DNA from: Planctomycetes bacterium MalM25
Lineage (GTDB): Bacteria; Planctomycetota; Planctomycetia; Pirellulales; Lacipirellulaceae
DNA: 64,000 nt
Reading direction: 5' to 3'
NCBI GenBank assembly: GCA_007745835.1
Contig: CP036424.1
Coordinates: forward strand, 1 to 64,000
Shown: positions 27,171-35,229 of the stretch, in pieces
Position numbering within the stretch: position 1 is the first letter of the stretch
How the letters are laid out: the number at the start of each line of letters is the position of its first letter
The notes under the pieces: model-generated
What the model was told of the DNA's origin: nothing
Database searches by the model: none
Seen by the model: only the letters and a program-made list of their open reading frames with translations
Position numbers and translations under genes: made by a program

Positions 27171-29165
27171 AGCGCTTTCAAGCAAAGGAGCGCAGCACAG
27201 GCGGCGGAAGAGGTCGCAGCGGGATTCGAGCTCGTCCGCCGTGCCGACGTCGATCACGCGGCCCTGCTCCATCACGACGATCCGGTCGGCCAGCGTCAGC
27301 GTGCTGGGGCGGTGGGTGATGAGCAGGGTGGTCCGGTCGCGGACGAAGTCGGTGAGCGTCTTCTGGATGAGGTGCTCGCTCTCCAGGTCGATCTGGCTGG
27401 TCGCCTCGTCGAGGATGAGGACCTGCGGGTCACGCAGCACGGCCCGCGCCAACGCGATCCGCTGCCGCTGCCCGCCCGACAGCCGCCCCCCGCCCGGGCC
27501 GACGAGCGTGTCGTAGCCGTCCGACAGGCGCTGGGTGATGAACTCGTGCGCGTGCGCCTGGCGGGCGGCGTTCTCGATCTCGACGCGGGTCGCCCCGGGG
27601 CGTCCGAAGGCGATGTTCTCCGCGACCGTGTCGGCGAGCAGCATCGCCTGCTGCGACACGATGCCGATCCGGCTCCGCAGGTCGTGCAGGCCCGTGTCGC
27701 GGAGGTCGAGGTCGTTGATGCGGATCGTCCCTTCGGACGGGTCGTACAGACGCGGCACGAGCGACAAGAGCGTGCTCTTGCCGCAACCGTTCGGCCCGAC
27801 AAAGGCGATCGTCTCGCCCCGTTGGATCGTGAGGTCGACCCCCTCGAGCGTGAGCCGGTCGGGCGTGTACTGGAATGAGAGGTTCTCGAATTGCAGTGTG
27901 CGCCAGTCGGACGCGATCGGACGCGGTTCGGGCGACTCGGTGATCGAGGGCTCGCGGTCGAGCACCTCGTAGACGCGCTCGCCCGAGGCGATCGAGCGCT
28001 GCAGCACGTTGAACACGCCCGACAGCCGCCGGGCCGGGTCGCCCATGCCCGCGAGCATCGCGAAGAAGGCGGTCATCTGGCCGTGCGTGAGGGGCGTGTC
28101 GCTGATCGGGATGCGTCCGAGGTGGGTCTCGCCGTTCAGCACGAGGTAGCCGCCGGCGATGGCGGCCATCACCACCATGGCGACCCCCAGGTTCTCCGTC
28201 AGCGGGCTGGAGAGCGAGTCGTAGAACGCGATCCGCATCTGGCGGCCGTACAGTTGGTCGAGCCCCTTGTCGAACTTCGCCTGCTCCGCCGACTCGCGGT
28301 GGAACGAGCGGATCAGCCGGACGGAGCCGAGGGTTTCGGTCAGCGAGTCGTAGACGCCCGACAGCTCTTCCATCGCCCGGCGGTTGGCCCGCTTGAGCGA
28401 TTTGCCGAGCCAGCGGATCGCGAAGAAGGCGATCGGCGTGACGATCATCACCAACAGCAGCAGCCGCCAGCTCAGCCACGCCGCCGCGCCGAAGCAGGCG
28501 ACCATCTTGAGCGGCTCGCGGATCGCCTGGCCGAACAGCGTCTGCACGCCGAGGCCGACGTTGGCGATGTCGGTCGTGCAGCGGTTCATCAGATCGCCCC
28601 GGCCGCGCTCGTTGAAATCGCCCAGGTCGAGGCGCAGCAGGTGAGCGAAGTAGTCGCGGCGGATCTCCAGCGCGACCCGGTTGCCCAGCCGCGCGACCGA
28701 GACCAGGTTCAGCACGCGGAAGAAGTTCTTGATCAGCGTCCCCACCAGCACGAACGCGCAGACGTAGCCCAACGTTTCGAACGGCGTGTCGGGCAGCCAC
28801 TTCTGGGCGTGGGGCAGCACCCAGCCGATCCGCTCGTTCTTGGCCCGGATGCTCGCTTGCTGGTCGCGGATCTCGGCGATCCCTGCTAGCAGACGGTCGC
28901 GCGTCTCGGGGCCCGAGATCGCCAAGCGGCGGGCCAGGGGGCGGGACTCGGCGTTCAGCTCGGCGATCGTCGCCTCGCCCGCGGCGATGTCTTTGGCGAG
29001 CCAGCTGGGGACCGACTCGCCCTGCATGACGGCGTCGACGATCGGCCAGATCGCGGCCAGGTTCGTCGCCCACAGCACCGCGACCATCAGCGACGTGATC
29101 CAACACGCCGCGACCGTCCCGGGGTACCCGGCCGCCATACGCAGGGCGCGGCGGAACTGGTGCAT
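27168..29165 (-). CDS. MsbA-like ABC exporter (fused membrane and ATPase domains)
   Basis: A 665-aa half-transporter that probably dimerises to export lipids, glycolipids or drugs across the inner membrane. Transmembrane segments are visible at about 15-40, 125-150, 220-265 and 325-350, followed by an ATPase domain. The ATPase has Walker A GPNGCGKST (about 455-463), signature LSGGQRQRIALARA (about 558), Walker B VLILDEATS and the H-loop LLITHRP. An extra segment of about 90 residues (45-125, charged, possibly periplasmic coiled coil) separates the first two membrane helices, longer than in E. coli MsbA (582 aa). The stop codon lies inside an inverted repeat. The substrate is not evident. Confidence 0.9.
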   Translation of the reverse strand: MHQFRRALRMAAGYPGTVAACWITSLMVAVLWATNLAAIWPIVDAVMQGESVPSWLAKDIAAGEATIAELNAESRPLARRLAISGPETRDRLLAGIAEIRDQQASIRAKNERIGWVLPHAQKWLPDTPFETLGYVCAFVLVGTLIKNFFRVLNLVSVARLGNRVALEIRRDYFAHLLRLDLGDFNERGRGDLMNRCTTDIANVGLGVQTLFGQAIREPLKMVACFGAAAWLSWRLLLLVMIVTPIAFFAIRWLGKSLKRANRRAMEELSGVYDSLTETLGSVRLIRSFHRESAEQAKFDKGLDQLYGRQMRIAFYDSLSSPLTENLGVAMVVMAAIAGGYLVLNGETHLGRIPISDTPLTHGQMTAFFAMLAGMGDPARRLSGVFNVLQRSIASGERVYEVLDREPSITESPEPRPIASDWRTLQFENLSFQYTPDRLTLEGVDLTIQRGETIAFVGPNGCGKSTLLSLVPRLYDPSEGTIRINDLDLRDTGLHDLRSRIGIVSQQAMLLADTVAENIAFGRPGATRVEIENAARQAHAHEFITQRLSDGYDTLVGPGGGRLSGGQRQRIALARAVLRDPQVLILDEATSQIDLESEHLIQKTLTDFVRDRTTLLITHRPSTLTLADRIVVMEQGRVIDVGTADELESRCDLFRRLCCAPLLESA

Positions 29166-29606
29166 GGCTCTTCCGTGATGCGGGGGGTGGCGTGGCGCCG
29201 GCGTGCGTGTCCTCTCGGCGGGCGATCCTTCGCCCCCGCGACACGCAGGCCGAGCTTTGTATCAGAACCGTTCGGCCGAACCAATCGCAGCCCGCCGTGC
29301 TAGCAACGAACTCGGTCGCTTGGTAGGAGGCGTCTCCGACGCCGATAACGCGGTGTCCGCGCTACGTGGCTGAGACAATCGAATCGGCGTCGGAGACGCC
29401 TCCTACAGGTAGGTCGGTGGCGGCCGCTCGCGAGTCGATGCTAGCAGGCTCCTCGTTCGGGTCGCAGTGATCGCACCGAAAGGTTGGATTGCCGCGGTCG
29501 CGCCGCCGATACCTTGGCACAGGCGCCCCGCGACACGCGCAGGGCCGATCGTTCGGCCCGTCCACCGATCCAGCGGCGCGGCGGGGGCCTTTCCGGGGGG
29601 AAACCA
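29166..29606. repeat. Gene-free region with a 24-base perfect inverted repeat
   Basis: The 441 bases between the ABC exporter start and the Cys-rich lipoprotein carry no credible gene. Their main feature is a perfect 24-base inverted repeat, arms 29323-29346 and 29383-29406 (core GGAGGCGTCTCCGACGCCGA), with a 36-base spacer. The remainder (about 29410-29606) presumably holds the promoter of the lipoprotein gene; no clear promoter elements were recognised. Confidence 0.85.
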
Positions 29607-30128
29607 ATGAAGATGCGCTATGCCGCGCTGGCGGTCGGGCTCGTGGTGTCGAGCGTCGGCTGCACGGCGATGAATTCTTGCGGGCCGTGCGGGTCCGCTC
29701 CGTGCCACGTCACGACCTCACAGATGGCGCCCCGCGCCACGAACCTCGAAGGCCGTTGCCAGACCGGGCCCGGCATCATCGATCACTGCGGCTGGACCCA
29801 ACGGGGTTGCGGCGAGTGTGTCGGCGAGTGCGGCGCCGGCGGACCCTGCGGCCTCTTCGCCCGTGGCGGCGGTTGTTGCGGCGGCCAGGGCGCCTGCGGC
29901 GGTCCTGGCGCTTGCGGTTGCCAGGGGGGCGGTTGCGGAGGCAACGGTTGCCTGCAGCAAGGCCTGAGCTGCCTGCTCGATTGCAACGGCGGCTGCAACG
30001 GCTGCGGCGATCACAACTACAACTTCACGCCCGGCCCGCCCGTCGGTCAGGTCGCCTACCCGTACTACACGACCCGGGGCCCGCGCGACTTCCTGATGTG
30101 CAATCCGCCGTCGATCGGGCCGAACTGA
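29607..30128 (+). CDS. Cysteine/glycine-rich predicted lipoprotein
   Basis: A 173-aa protein with signal peptide MKMRYAALAVGLVVSSVGC; the cysteine at residue 19 fits a lipobox (SVGC). By hand count there are 22 cysteines, most in CG, CGG and GC contexts (CGGQGACGGPGACGCQGG), a composition resembling metal-binding or cross-linked surface proteins. The C-terminus switches to an aromatic stretch (YNFTPGPPVGQVAYPYYTTR). A G-rich run (GGGGGGAAACC) precedes the ATG. Similar Cys-rich lipoproteins occur in Pirellulales, but I know of no assigned function. A strong hairpin follows the gene. Confidence 0.72.
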   Translation: MKMRYAALAVGLVVSSVGCTAMNSCGPCGSAPCHVTTSQMAPRATNLEGRCQTGPGIIDHCGWTQRGCGECVGECGAGGPCGLFARGGGCCGGQGACGGPGACGCQGGGCGGNGCLQQGLSCLLDCNGGCNGCGDHNYNFTPGPPVGQVAYPYYTTRGPRDFLMCNPPSIGPN

Positions 30129-30169
30129 GTTCGGCTCGCACACGACATCCGCGTGAACGGAATCACGCC

Positions 30170-30222
30170 GCCAGCCGCCTAGGTGCACGGAAGCACCAGG
30201 GCGGCTGGCTTCGTTTTCGTTT
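30170..30222 (+). terminator. Probable terminator of the Cys-rich lipoprotein gene
   Basis: A long stem of about 15 pairs (GCCAGCCGCC..GGTGC against GCACC..GGCGGCTGGC, one two-base internal bulge) has an ACGGAA loop, followed by TTCGTTTTCGTTT. It starts about 40 bases after the stop codon. Confidence 0.7.
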
Positions 30223-30228
30223 GGTCGG

Positions 30229-30300
30229 CGAGCCCCCGACGCCAGTCGGGGGAGTTACGGTTGGCTTCACTCCGACGACTCGCGTCGTCGGTTCGCCAGA
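30229..30300. repeat. Double-hairpin REP/BIME-like element
   Basis: Two perfect 8-base hairpins: CCCCCGAC-gcca-GTCGGGGG (30233-30252) and CCGACGAC-tcgc-GTCGTCGG (30272-30291). They are bracketed by GGCGAGCC and, inverted, GGTTCGCC. The first hairpin matches the one at 11018 and the architecture matches 38384-38464. Confidence 0.8.
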
Positions 30301-30759
30301 CTAGATCAAGAATCTAGCTATGTACTTGTAGTCAGAGCAACTGTGCAGTTGCTTGACAGTTGTTGGCACAAGCTTCGCAATCGTCTCGTCGTCCATCTCA
30401 GGATGCATTAAACGAAGCCGCGAGGCTTCATCGCACGTTGTCCAGGTGCGATTCAATCCGAAGCTCGCGTATCGACTGCGATACTCAGATTCGAACAGAG
30501 GCCACATCCAAATCACGCTCTCGTCGCAATAACGATAGCGGGTAGCAGCTTCGCCGATTATCGTCGTTGCCAGCTCTCTAGCCGTCTCGATAAACGAGCT
30601 GTCACGAATGCCTAGCTGATCGGTTCCCGTCAGTACACTGACGTAGTACCTTGTTGTGCCATCGTTACCGAGCAGTCTCGAGTTGCATAGCTCATCGCGC
30701 AAGAACTGCTGATCGTCCGACTCAATGGGTTGGCGGAGCCGGCGAGATAACTCGTTCAT
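30301..30759 (-). CDS. Hypothetical protein, AT-richer than its neighbours
   Basis: A 152-aa protein with no recognised family. It begins MNELSRRLRQPIESDDQQFL, has a predicted mixed helix/strand core with several aromatics (YRYCDESVIWMWPLFESEY) and no signal peptide or membrane segment, so it is probably cytoplasmic. Sampled GC is 52% (bases 30361-30420) against 68% in the neighbouring KAS gene (31081-31140), which suggests a different origin or weaker constraint. It starts 23 bases after the KAS II stop on the same strand, so it may be the last gene of the acyl cassette, but its sequence gives no functional link. Confidence 0.6.
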   Translation of the reverse strand: MNELSRRLRQPIESDDQQFLRDELCNSRLLGNDGTTRYYVSVLTGTDQLGIRDSSFIETARELATTIIGEAATRYRYCDESVIWMWPLFESEYRSRYASFGLNRTWTTCDEASRLRLMHPEMDDETIAKLVPTTVKQLHSCSDYKYIARFLI

Positions 30760-30782
30760 TGAACTGGCTATTGAAACGAGTA

Positions 30783-32054
30783 CTAGACCGCCCCCGCGAT
30801 GAGCGTGATGTTCTGCCCGCCGAAGCCGAACGAGTTGCTCAGCACGGTCGAGCACTTCTTCTCGCGCGGCTCGTTCGGGATGTAGTCCAGATCGCAGTCG
30901 GGATCGGGCGTCTCGTAGTTGATCGTCGGGGGCAGCACGCCCTCGGCCAGGACCTTCAAGCAGATGATCAGCTCGGTCGCCCCGGCGGCGGCGATCAGGT
31001 GGCCCATCATGCTCTTGGTGCTGCTGACGGGCGTCTGGTACGCGTGGTCGCCCATCGCCTGCTTGAGCGCGAGCGACTCGACGCGGTCGTTCACCGCCGT
31101 GCTCGTGCCGTGGGCGTTCACGTAGCCGATCTCGTCGACGTTCTTCTTCGCGTCGGCGAAGGCGAGGTTCAGGCAGCTCGTGGCGCCGCGCCCCTCGGGG
31201 TGCGTGTCGGTGATGCGGAAGGCGTCCGCCGTGGCGCCGTAGCCGAGCAGCTCGCCGAAGATGTGCGCGCCGCGTGCCCGGGCGTGCTCGTACTCCTCGA
31301 GGACGACCATCGAGCCGCCCTCGCCGAGGATGAAACCGTCGCGCCCCTTGTCGAACGGGCGGCTGGCCCGCTCCGGCTCGTCGTTCCGCTCGCTGAGGGC
31401 CGTGAGCAGGTTGAACCCGGTCACGCCGAACGGGTGGATCATGCTGTGGCAACCGCCCGAGAGCATGACGTCCGCGTCGCCGCGGCGGATGATCTCGGTC
31501 GCTTCGCCGATGGCCTGCGGGCTGGCGGCGCAGGCGGTGAGGCAGTTGCTGTTGGGGCCCTGGGCGTCGAACATCGCGGCGAGGTAGCCCGCCGGCATGT
31601 TGGGCTCTTGCTCGAGTTCGAGCTGCGGGTCGAGTTGCTTGACGCCCTCTTCCACGAAGCGGGCGACGTCCAGTTCGCCCCCCTCCATGGCGAGGGTCAT
31701 CATCCGGCTGAACGAGTCGAAGTCCTGCTGGCCCTCGCCCGCACCGAGGTAGACGCCCATCCGGGTCGGCTCGACCGTGCCGGCGACGCCCGACTGCTCC
31801 ATGGCCTGCTTGGCGGCGCCGGCGGCGAAGCGGGTGTGGCGGCCGCGCTTGGCCCATTCGGCCTCGTCCTCGCCGACCTTGGCGATCGACCAGTCCTTCA
31901 CCTCGGCGGCGATGCGCGTCGGGAAGCTGCTGGCGTCGAACAGGGTGGTCGGCCCGACGCCGCTCTTGCAGGCCAGCAGGTTGGCCCACAACTCTTCGAC
32001 CGTGTGGCCGAGCGGGGTGACGCAGCCCATTCCGGTGATGACGACGCGACGCAT
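30783..32054 (-). CDS. Beta-ketoacyl-ACP synthase II (FabF-like)
   Basis: A 423-aa condensing enzyme that elongates acyl chains on acyl carrier protein. The Cys-His-His triad is visible: Cys175 in LTACAASPQA, His315 in VNAHGTSTA and His352 in STKSMMGHLIAAAGA. The C-terminal NSFGFGGQN motif is intact. The N-terminus VVITGMGCVTPLGH is typical of FabF. It closes a cassette of dehydratase-like, carrier protein and second hotdog genes, so it is more likely a specialised enzyme than the only housekeeping FabF. The insertion around residues 105-150 (GEGQQDFDSFSRMM onwards) differs from E. coli FabF. Confidence 0.93.
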   Translation of the reverse strand: MRRVVITGMGCVTPLGHTVEELWANLLACKSGVGPTTLFDASSFPTRIAAEVKDWSIAKVGEDEAEWAKRGRHTRFAAGAAKQAMEQSGVAGTVEPTRMGVYLGAGEGQQDFDSFSRMMTLAMEGGELDVARFVEEGVKQLDPQLELEQEPNMPAGYLAAMFDAQGPNSNCLTACAASPQAIGEATEIIRRGDADVMLSGGCHSMIHPFGVTGFNLLTALSERNDEPERASRPFDKGRDGFILGEGGSMVVLEEYEHARARGAHIFGELLGYGATADAFRITDTHPEGRGATSCLNLAFADAKKNVDEIGYVNAHGTSTAVNDRVESLALKQAMGDHAYQTPVSSTKSMMGHLIAAAGATELIICLKVLAEGVLPPTINYETPDPDCDLDYIPNEPREKKCSTVLSNSFGFGGQNITLIAGAV

Positions 32055-32192
32055 GGCGGAGTTCGGAGGCTTGAGGCGCGGGGCCTGAGGAAACGCCGCG
32101 GGCGGCGCGGGGAGCGGGTCACGATAAGAATACTACGCCAGAGGCCGGCGAGGGGCCTACCCGGGCCGTCCTGTAACAGCCCGCTCGGACGC

Positions 32193-32750
32193 CTAGACCA
32201 GCACGGGCAGGTCGTAGTCTTCGGGCTTCATCCGCGAGCCGTCCTGGCGCACGCCGACCTGGAACACGCCGGTCACGTGCAGCCAGCGGACGAGGTCCTC
32301 CGGGTCGAACAGCCGGTCGGGGAGGCCGGCGGCGGCGCCCCCGTCGGCCGTGTCGGAGGTCGACAGGCGGGCGAAGAAGATCTCGGCGGTCGCCTGCTCG
32401 CGCTCGCCCTCCACGCCCCGCGCGGTGGCGGTCACGTGGCACTGGGCGCCCTCGTCGACCGTCCGGCCGATCGTGGCGTGGTACTCCAGCTGTTCGCTGG
32501 GGCGGACCAGCGTGTTGAAGCTGAGCTTCGTGAACTTGGCGAGCACGACCAGCTCTTTGAAGTCGTACATCTCGCTGACCAGCAGGCCGGCGGTCTGCGC
32601 CATGCCTTCGGCGATCAGCGAGTTGGGCAGCGTCGGGTAGATGTCCCAGTGGCTGTGGATGAAGTCATCCGAGAGCGACACCCCTTTGTGACCGCGCGCA
32701 TGCGACCCCGCAACGTACTCAGAGAACCGGTCGACCCAGAACCAACGCAT
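32193..32750 (-). CDS. Hotdog-fold 3-hydroxyacyl-ACP dehydratase-like protein with altered active-site loop
   Basis: A 185-aa FabZ/FabA-type hotdog protein. It aligns position for position with the dehydratase gene at 33314: His34 in HWDIYPTLPNSLIAEGMAQ and Glu48 are kept, but the Pro-Gly of the usual H-F-P-x-x-P-x-x-P-G motif is Pro42-Asn43. The C-terminus (about 130-185) is an extra acidic/aromatic extension absent from the partner. It may be a dehydratase with different chain specificity or a partner subunit. It lies between the acyl carrier protein and KAS II genes on the same strand. Confidence 0.75.
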   Translation of the reverse strand: MRWFWVDRFSEYVAGSHARGHKGVSLSDDFIHSHWDIYPTLPNSLIAEGMAQTAGLLVSEMYDFKELVVLAKFTKLSFNTLVRPSEQLEYHATIGRTVDEGAQCHVTATARGVEGEREQATAEIFFARLSTSDTADGGAAAGLPDRLFDPEDLVRWLHVTGVFQVGVRQDGSRMKPEDYDLPVLV

Positions 32751-32846
32751 GGGAGGGAGTGATCTGTGGCTGGTGACTAAGTGACTAGGCTCAAGAACGT
32801 GGCGAGGTCGAGGCGTCAGCCGAGCCGAGACCGCTGGAGACTCGGC

Positions 32847-33233
32847 TCACTGAGCCAGCTTGTACTCGACGAAGCCGCACATGTCCTGGACGGTGAGCTG
32901 CTTGCCCAGCTTCTGAACCTGCGGGTCGGACTCGAACGCGCTGAGGTCGGCGAAGGGCATCCGCTCTTTCAGCTTGGCGATGCCCTCGGCGTTCACCTGG
33001 CCGTCCGCGACGTACGCCGTGTCGGTCAGGATGTCCTCGGGGAAGAGCTCGCCCCGCTCGATCTTGATGTTGAAGCCCTTCTCCAGGCGGAAGACGATGT
33101 CGAGGAAGTCGATGCTCTCGGCGTCGAGGTCGCCTTGGAGCGTCGCCTCGGGGGTGACCTCGTCCTCTTCGACGCCCAGGGCGTCGACCAGCGCTTCTTG
33201 GACCTTGGCGAAGATCTCTTCTTTGGTAGCCAT
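32847..33233 (-). CDS. Acyl carrier protein, extended form
   Basis: A 128-aa carrier protein, longer than the usual 75-80 aa. Residues 1-60 are a standard ACP half: TKEEIFAKVQEALVDALGV, then DLDAESIDFLDIVFRLEKGF with Ser40 as the expected 4'-phosphopantetheine attachment site. The usual D-S-L is E-S-I here. The second half has an insert of about 45 residues (TAYVADGQVNAEGIAKLKER and following) before the last helix. It is encoded between the two hotdog genes and is presumably the dedicated carrier for this cassette. Confidence 0.88.
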   Translation of the reverse strand: MATKEEIFAKVQEALVDALGVEEDEVTPEATLQGDLDAESIDFLDIVFRLEKGFNIKIERGELFPEDILTDTAYVADGQVNAEGIAKLKERMPFADLSAFESDPQVQKLGKQLTVQDMCGFVEYKLAQ

Positions 33234-33313
33234 GTGGTTCTCTCGTCTACTCTCGTCTTGGTATCGGTTAGCCGCCGACGGCCGGCGCCGGCGTTGCTAG
33301 CAGGTGGGTGGGG

Positions 33314-33808
33314 TCAGCCGGTCGCGCCTGACGGCGTTCCGGTTAGTCGCATCACCGATTCAATCGACCGCATGTAGCGGACGACGTGAGCATCGACCTC
33401 CGCTTGGTCCGGATCGCTATCGGCCAGGTTGTATCGCTGCAGCACCAGGCGGCCGGTCAGGCTCGGGTTGTCGCCCACGGCGCCGGTCACTTTGAACGAG
33501 GCCTCGCGGTCGTCGCGCTTCATCAGCTCGGTGGTGATCCGCAGCTGCGAGCCCGGTTTGACGAAGCCCGGGTACTTGATGTTCTTTGCCTCTTTCAGCT
33601 CGATCACGCTGTGGGCGTAGTCCTCGGTGATCCTCAGCAGCCAGGCGGACGCCTGCACGGCCGCCTCGAGGATGAACACGCCCGGCAGGACCGGGAACTC
33701 GGGGAAGTGGTCCTGGAGGTACTCCTCGCTGTAGCTGACCTGTTTGGACGCCACGAGCCGTTCGCCGGGCGCGACGTCTTCGAATTTATCGAGCAGCCAA
33801 AACCGCAT
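33314..33808 (-). CDS. FabZ-like 3-hydroxyacyl-ACP dehydratase
   Basis: A 164-aa hotdog dehydratase. The active-site motif HFPEFPVLPGVFILEA contains the catalytic His34 and Glu48. Length and fold match FabZ (about 150 aa). The ATG at 33808 (MRFWLLDKFEDVAPG) is chosen because upstream codons are Arg/Pro-rich and the same N-terminal pattern (MRWFWVDRFSEYVAG) starts the second hotdog protein. It is the first gene of the cassette dehydratase - ACP - hotdog - KAS. The 212-base divergent gap to the DUF1444-like gene should hold the promoter. Confidence 0.88.
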   Translation of the reverse strand: MRFWLLDKFEDVAPGERLVASKQVSYSEEYLQDHFPEFPVLPGVFILEAAVQASAWLLRITEDYAHSVIELKEAKNIKYPGFVKPGSQLRITTELMKRDDREASFKVTGAVGDNPSLTGRLVLQRYNLADSDPDQAEVDAHVVRYMRSIESVMRLTGTPSGATG

Positions 33809-34020
33809 CGCGGATGCTCTCAGGCGGGTCGCCTCGCGGGGGCCGCGACGCGTGAAAATGGGTAGGATAGGTCGTCCGAGCCACGGATTATAGCTCTTGC
33901 GGCGGGGCCCCACAACGCGTCCCGCGGGGTCGTTTTCCGGGTTGGTAGTTGCCCGGAGTGGGGTTTTGGGGGCAGACTCGCGTTAATACAGCCCTTTTCC
34001 CGCCCCAACCCGAGCACGCC

Positions 34021-35229
34021 ATGGCGTTCTGGAGCCGGCTCCTCGCCCGCCCGATGACCCAGGACCGGTTCGCCCGCCTGCTGATGAAGCGGGTCCGCCA
34101 GTCGGGGGACACCCGGCCCGTGGAGTACGTCCGCGAGGGCTTCGAGCTCCGCCGGCAGGACGGCGGGCGGATGTTCCTGGGGAACCTGTACGCCCAGTAC
34201 CAGCGGTCGGAGAAGGAGCAGCACGAGGGGCTGATCCGCAGCTTCCTGACGACCTGGCACACCGCCGGCTTCGAGACGCCCGACGACTTCAATGACGTGC
34301 GGGCCGACCTGATGCCCGCCCTCCGCTCGCGGATGTACCTGGTGAACACCGACGAGATGTTCCGCGAATCGGGGCAGGACTCGGACACGCCCTGCCAGAT
34401 CATCGGCGATCACCTGGCGGCGACCCTCGTGTACGATCTGCCGCAGTCGATGATGACCGTCAACGGCGATCAGCTCGACACCTGGGGTGTCACGTTCTAC
34501 GAGGCGATGGAGGTCGCCAAGCGGAACCTGACCGAGACCACCACGCAGTACGCCCAGCTCGGCTCGATGTACGCCCTCGCCGTCGGCGACGCCTACGACG
34601 CGACCCGCCTGCTGCTGACCGACACGATCGAGCAGATGGAGGTCGAGGGCGCCACGATCGCCGCCGTGCCGAACCGCGAGCGGCTGTACGTCTGCGGCTC
34701 GGAAGACGAGGAGGGCTTGCTCATGCTCTCCAAGGCGGTCGAGGAGGACCTCAACCACGAACGCTCCATCACCGGCGTCCTGTTCCGTTTGGAGCACGGC
34801 GAGTGGGAGCCCTGGCTCCCCCCCGAGGATCACCCCGCCCACGATGCCTGGCGGCTGCTCGCGCTGCAATCGCACGGTCAGGACTACGCCGAGCAGAAGG
34901 CCCTGCTCGATAAACGCCACGCGAAAGAGAAGGCCGATGTCTTCCTCGCCTCGTTCTCGGCGATGCAGAACGAGGAGACAGGCCGCGTCACGAGTTGGTG
35001 CTCTTGGACCGAAGGGATCGAGACCTGGCTCCCCGAGACCGACGAGGTGATCTTCACCTCGATCAACGGGCCCGAGGATGTGAAGCTCCGCGCCCGCGCC
35101 ACGTGGGGTCGGGTCCGCGAGGTGGTGGGCGATCGGATGGAGCCCCTCGACCTCTACCCGCCCCGCTGGAAGGTCACCGAGTTCCCCAGCGACGACACGC
35201 TCGCCCAACTCGGCGGGGCGTCCGAATGA
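34021..35229 (+). CDS. DUF1444-like (YtpQ-like) protein
   Basis: A 402-aa soluble protein resembling the DUF1444 family (B. subtilis YtpQ). It has a block with MPALRSRMYLV, then CQIIGDHLAATLVYDLPQSM, then TFYEAMEVAKRNLTE and YALAVGDAYDATRLLLTD, in the order typical of that family. It is longer than YtpQ (about 270 aa), with an extra C-terminal region (300-402) containing SWCSWTEGIETWLPET. No catalytic motif is visible. The start is at the ATG at 34021. Its TGA overlaps the next gene's ATG in ATGA, so the pair is translationally coupled. Function unknown. Confidence 0.6.
   Translation: MAFWSRLLARPMTQDRFARLLMKRVRQSGDTRPVEYVREGFELRRQDGGRMFLGNLYAQYQRSEKEQHEGLIRSFLTTWHTAGFETPDDFNDVRADLMPALRSRMYLVNTDEMFRESGQDSDTPCQIIGDHLAATLVYDLPQSMMTVNGDQLDTWGVTFYEAMEVAKRNLTETTTQYAQLGSMYALAVGDAYDATRLLLTDTIEQMEVEGATIAAVPNRERLYVCGSEDEEGLLMLSKAVEEDLNHERSITGVLFRLEHGEWEPWLPPEDHPAHDAWRLLALQSHGQDYAEQKALLDKRHAKEKADVFLASFSAMQNEETGRVTSWCSWTEGIETWLPETDEVIFTSINGPEDVKLRARATWGRVREVVGDRMEPLDLYPPRWKVTEFPSDDTLAQLGGASE

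Noticed and set aside
30651-32762. A 703-codon plus-strand frame opposite KAS II and hotdog genes
   Set aside because: Low-complexity Arg/Ala/Val translation; the minus strand carries the KAS triad and hotdog motifs.
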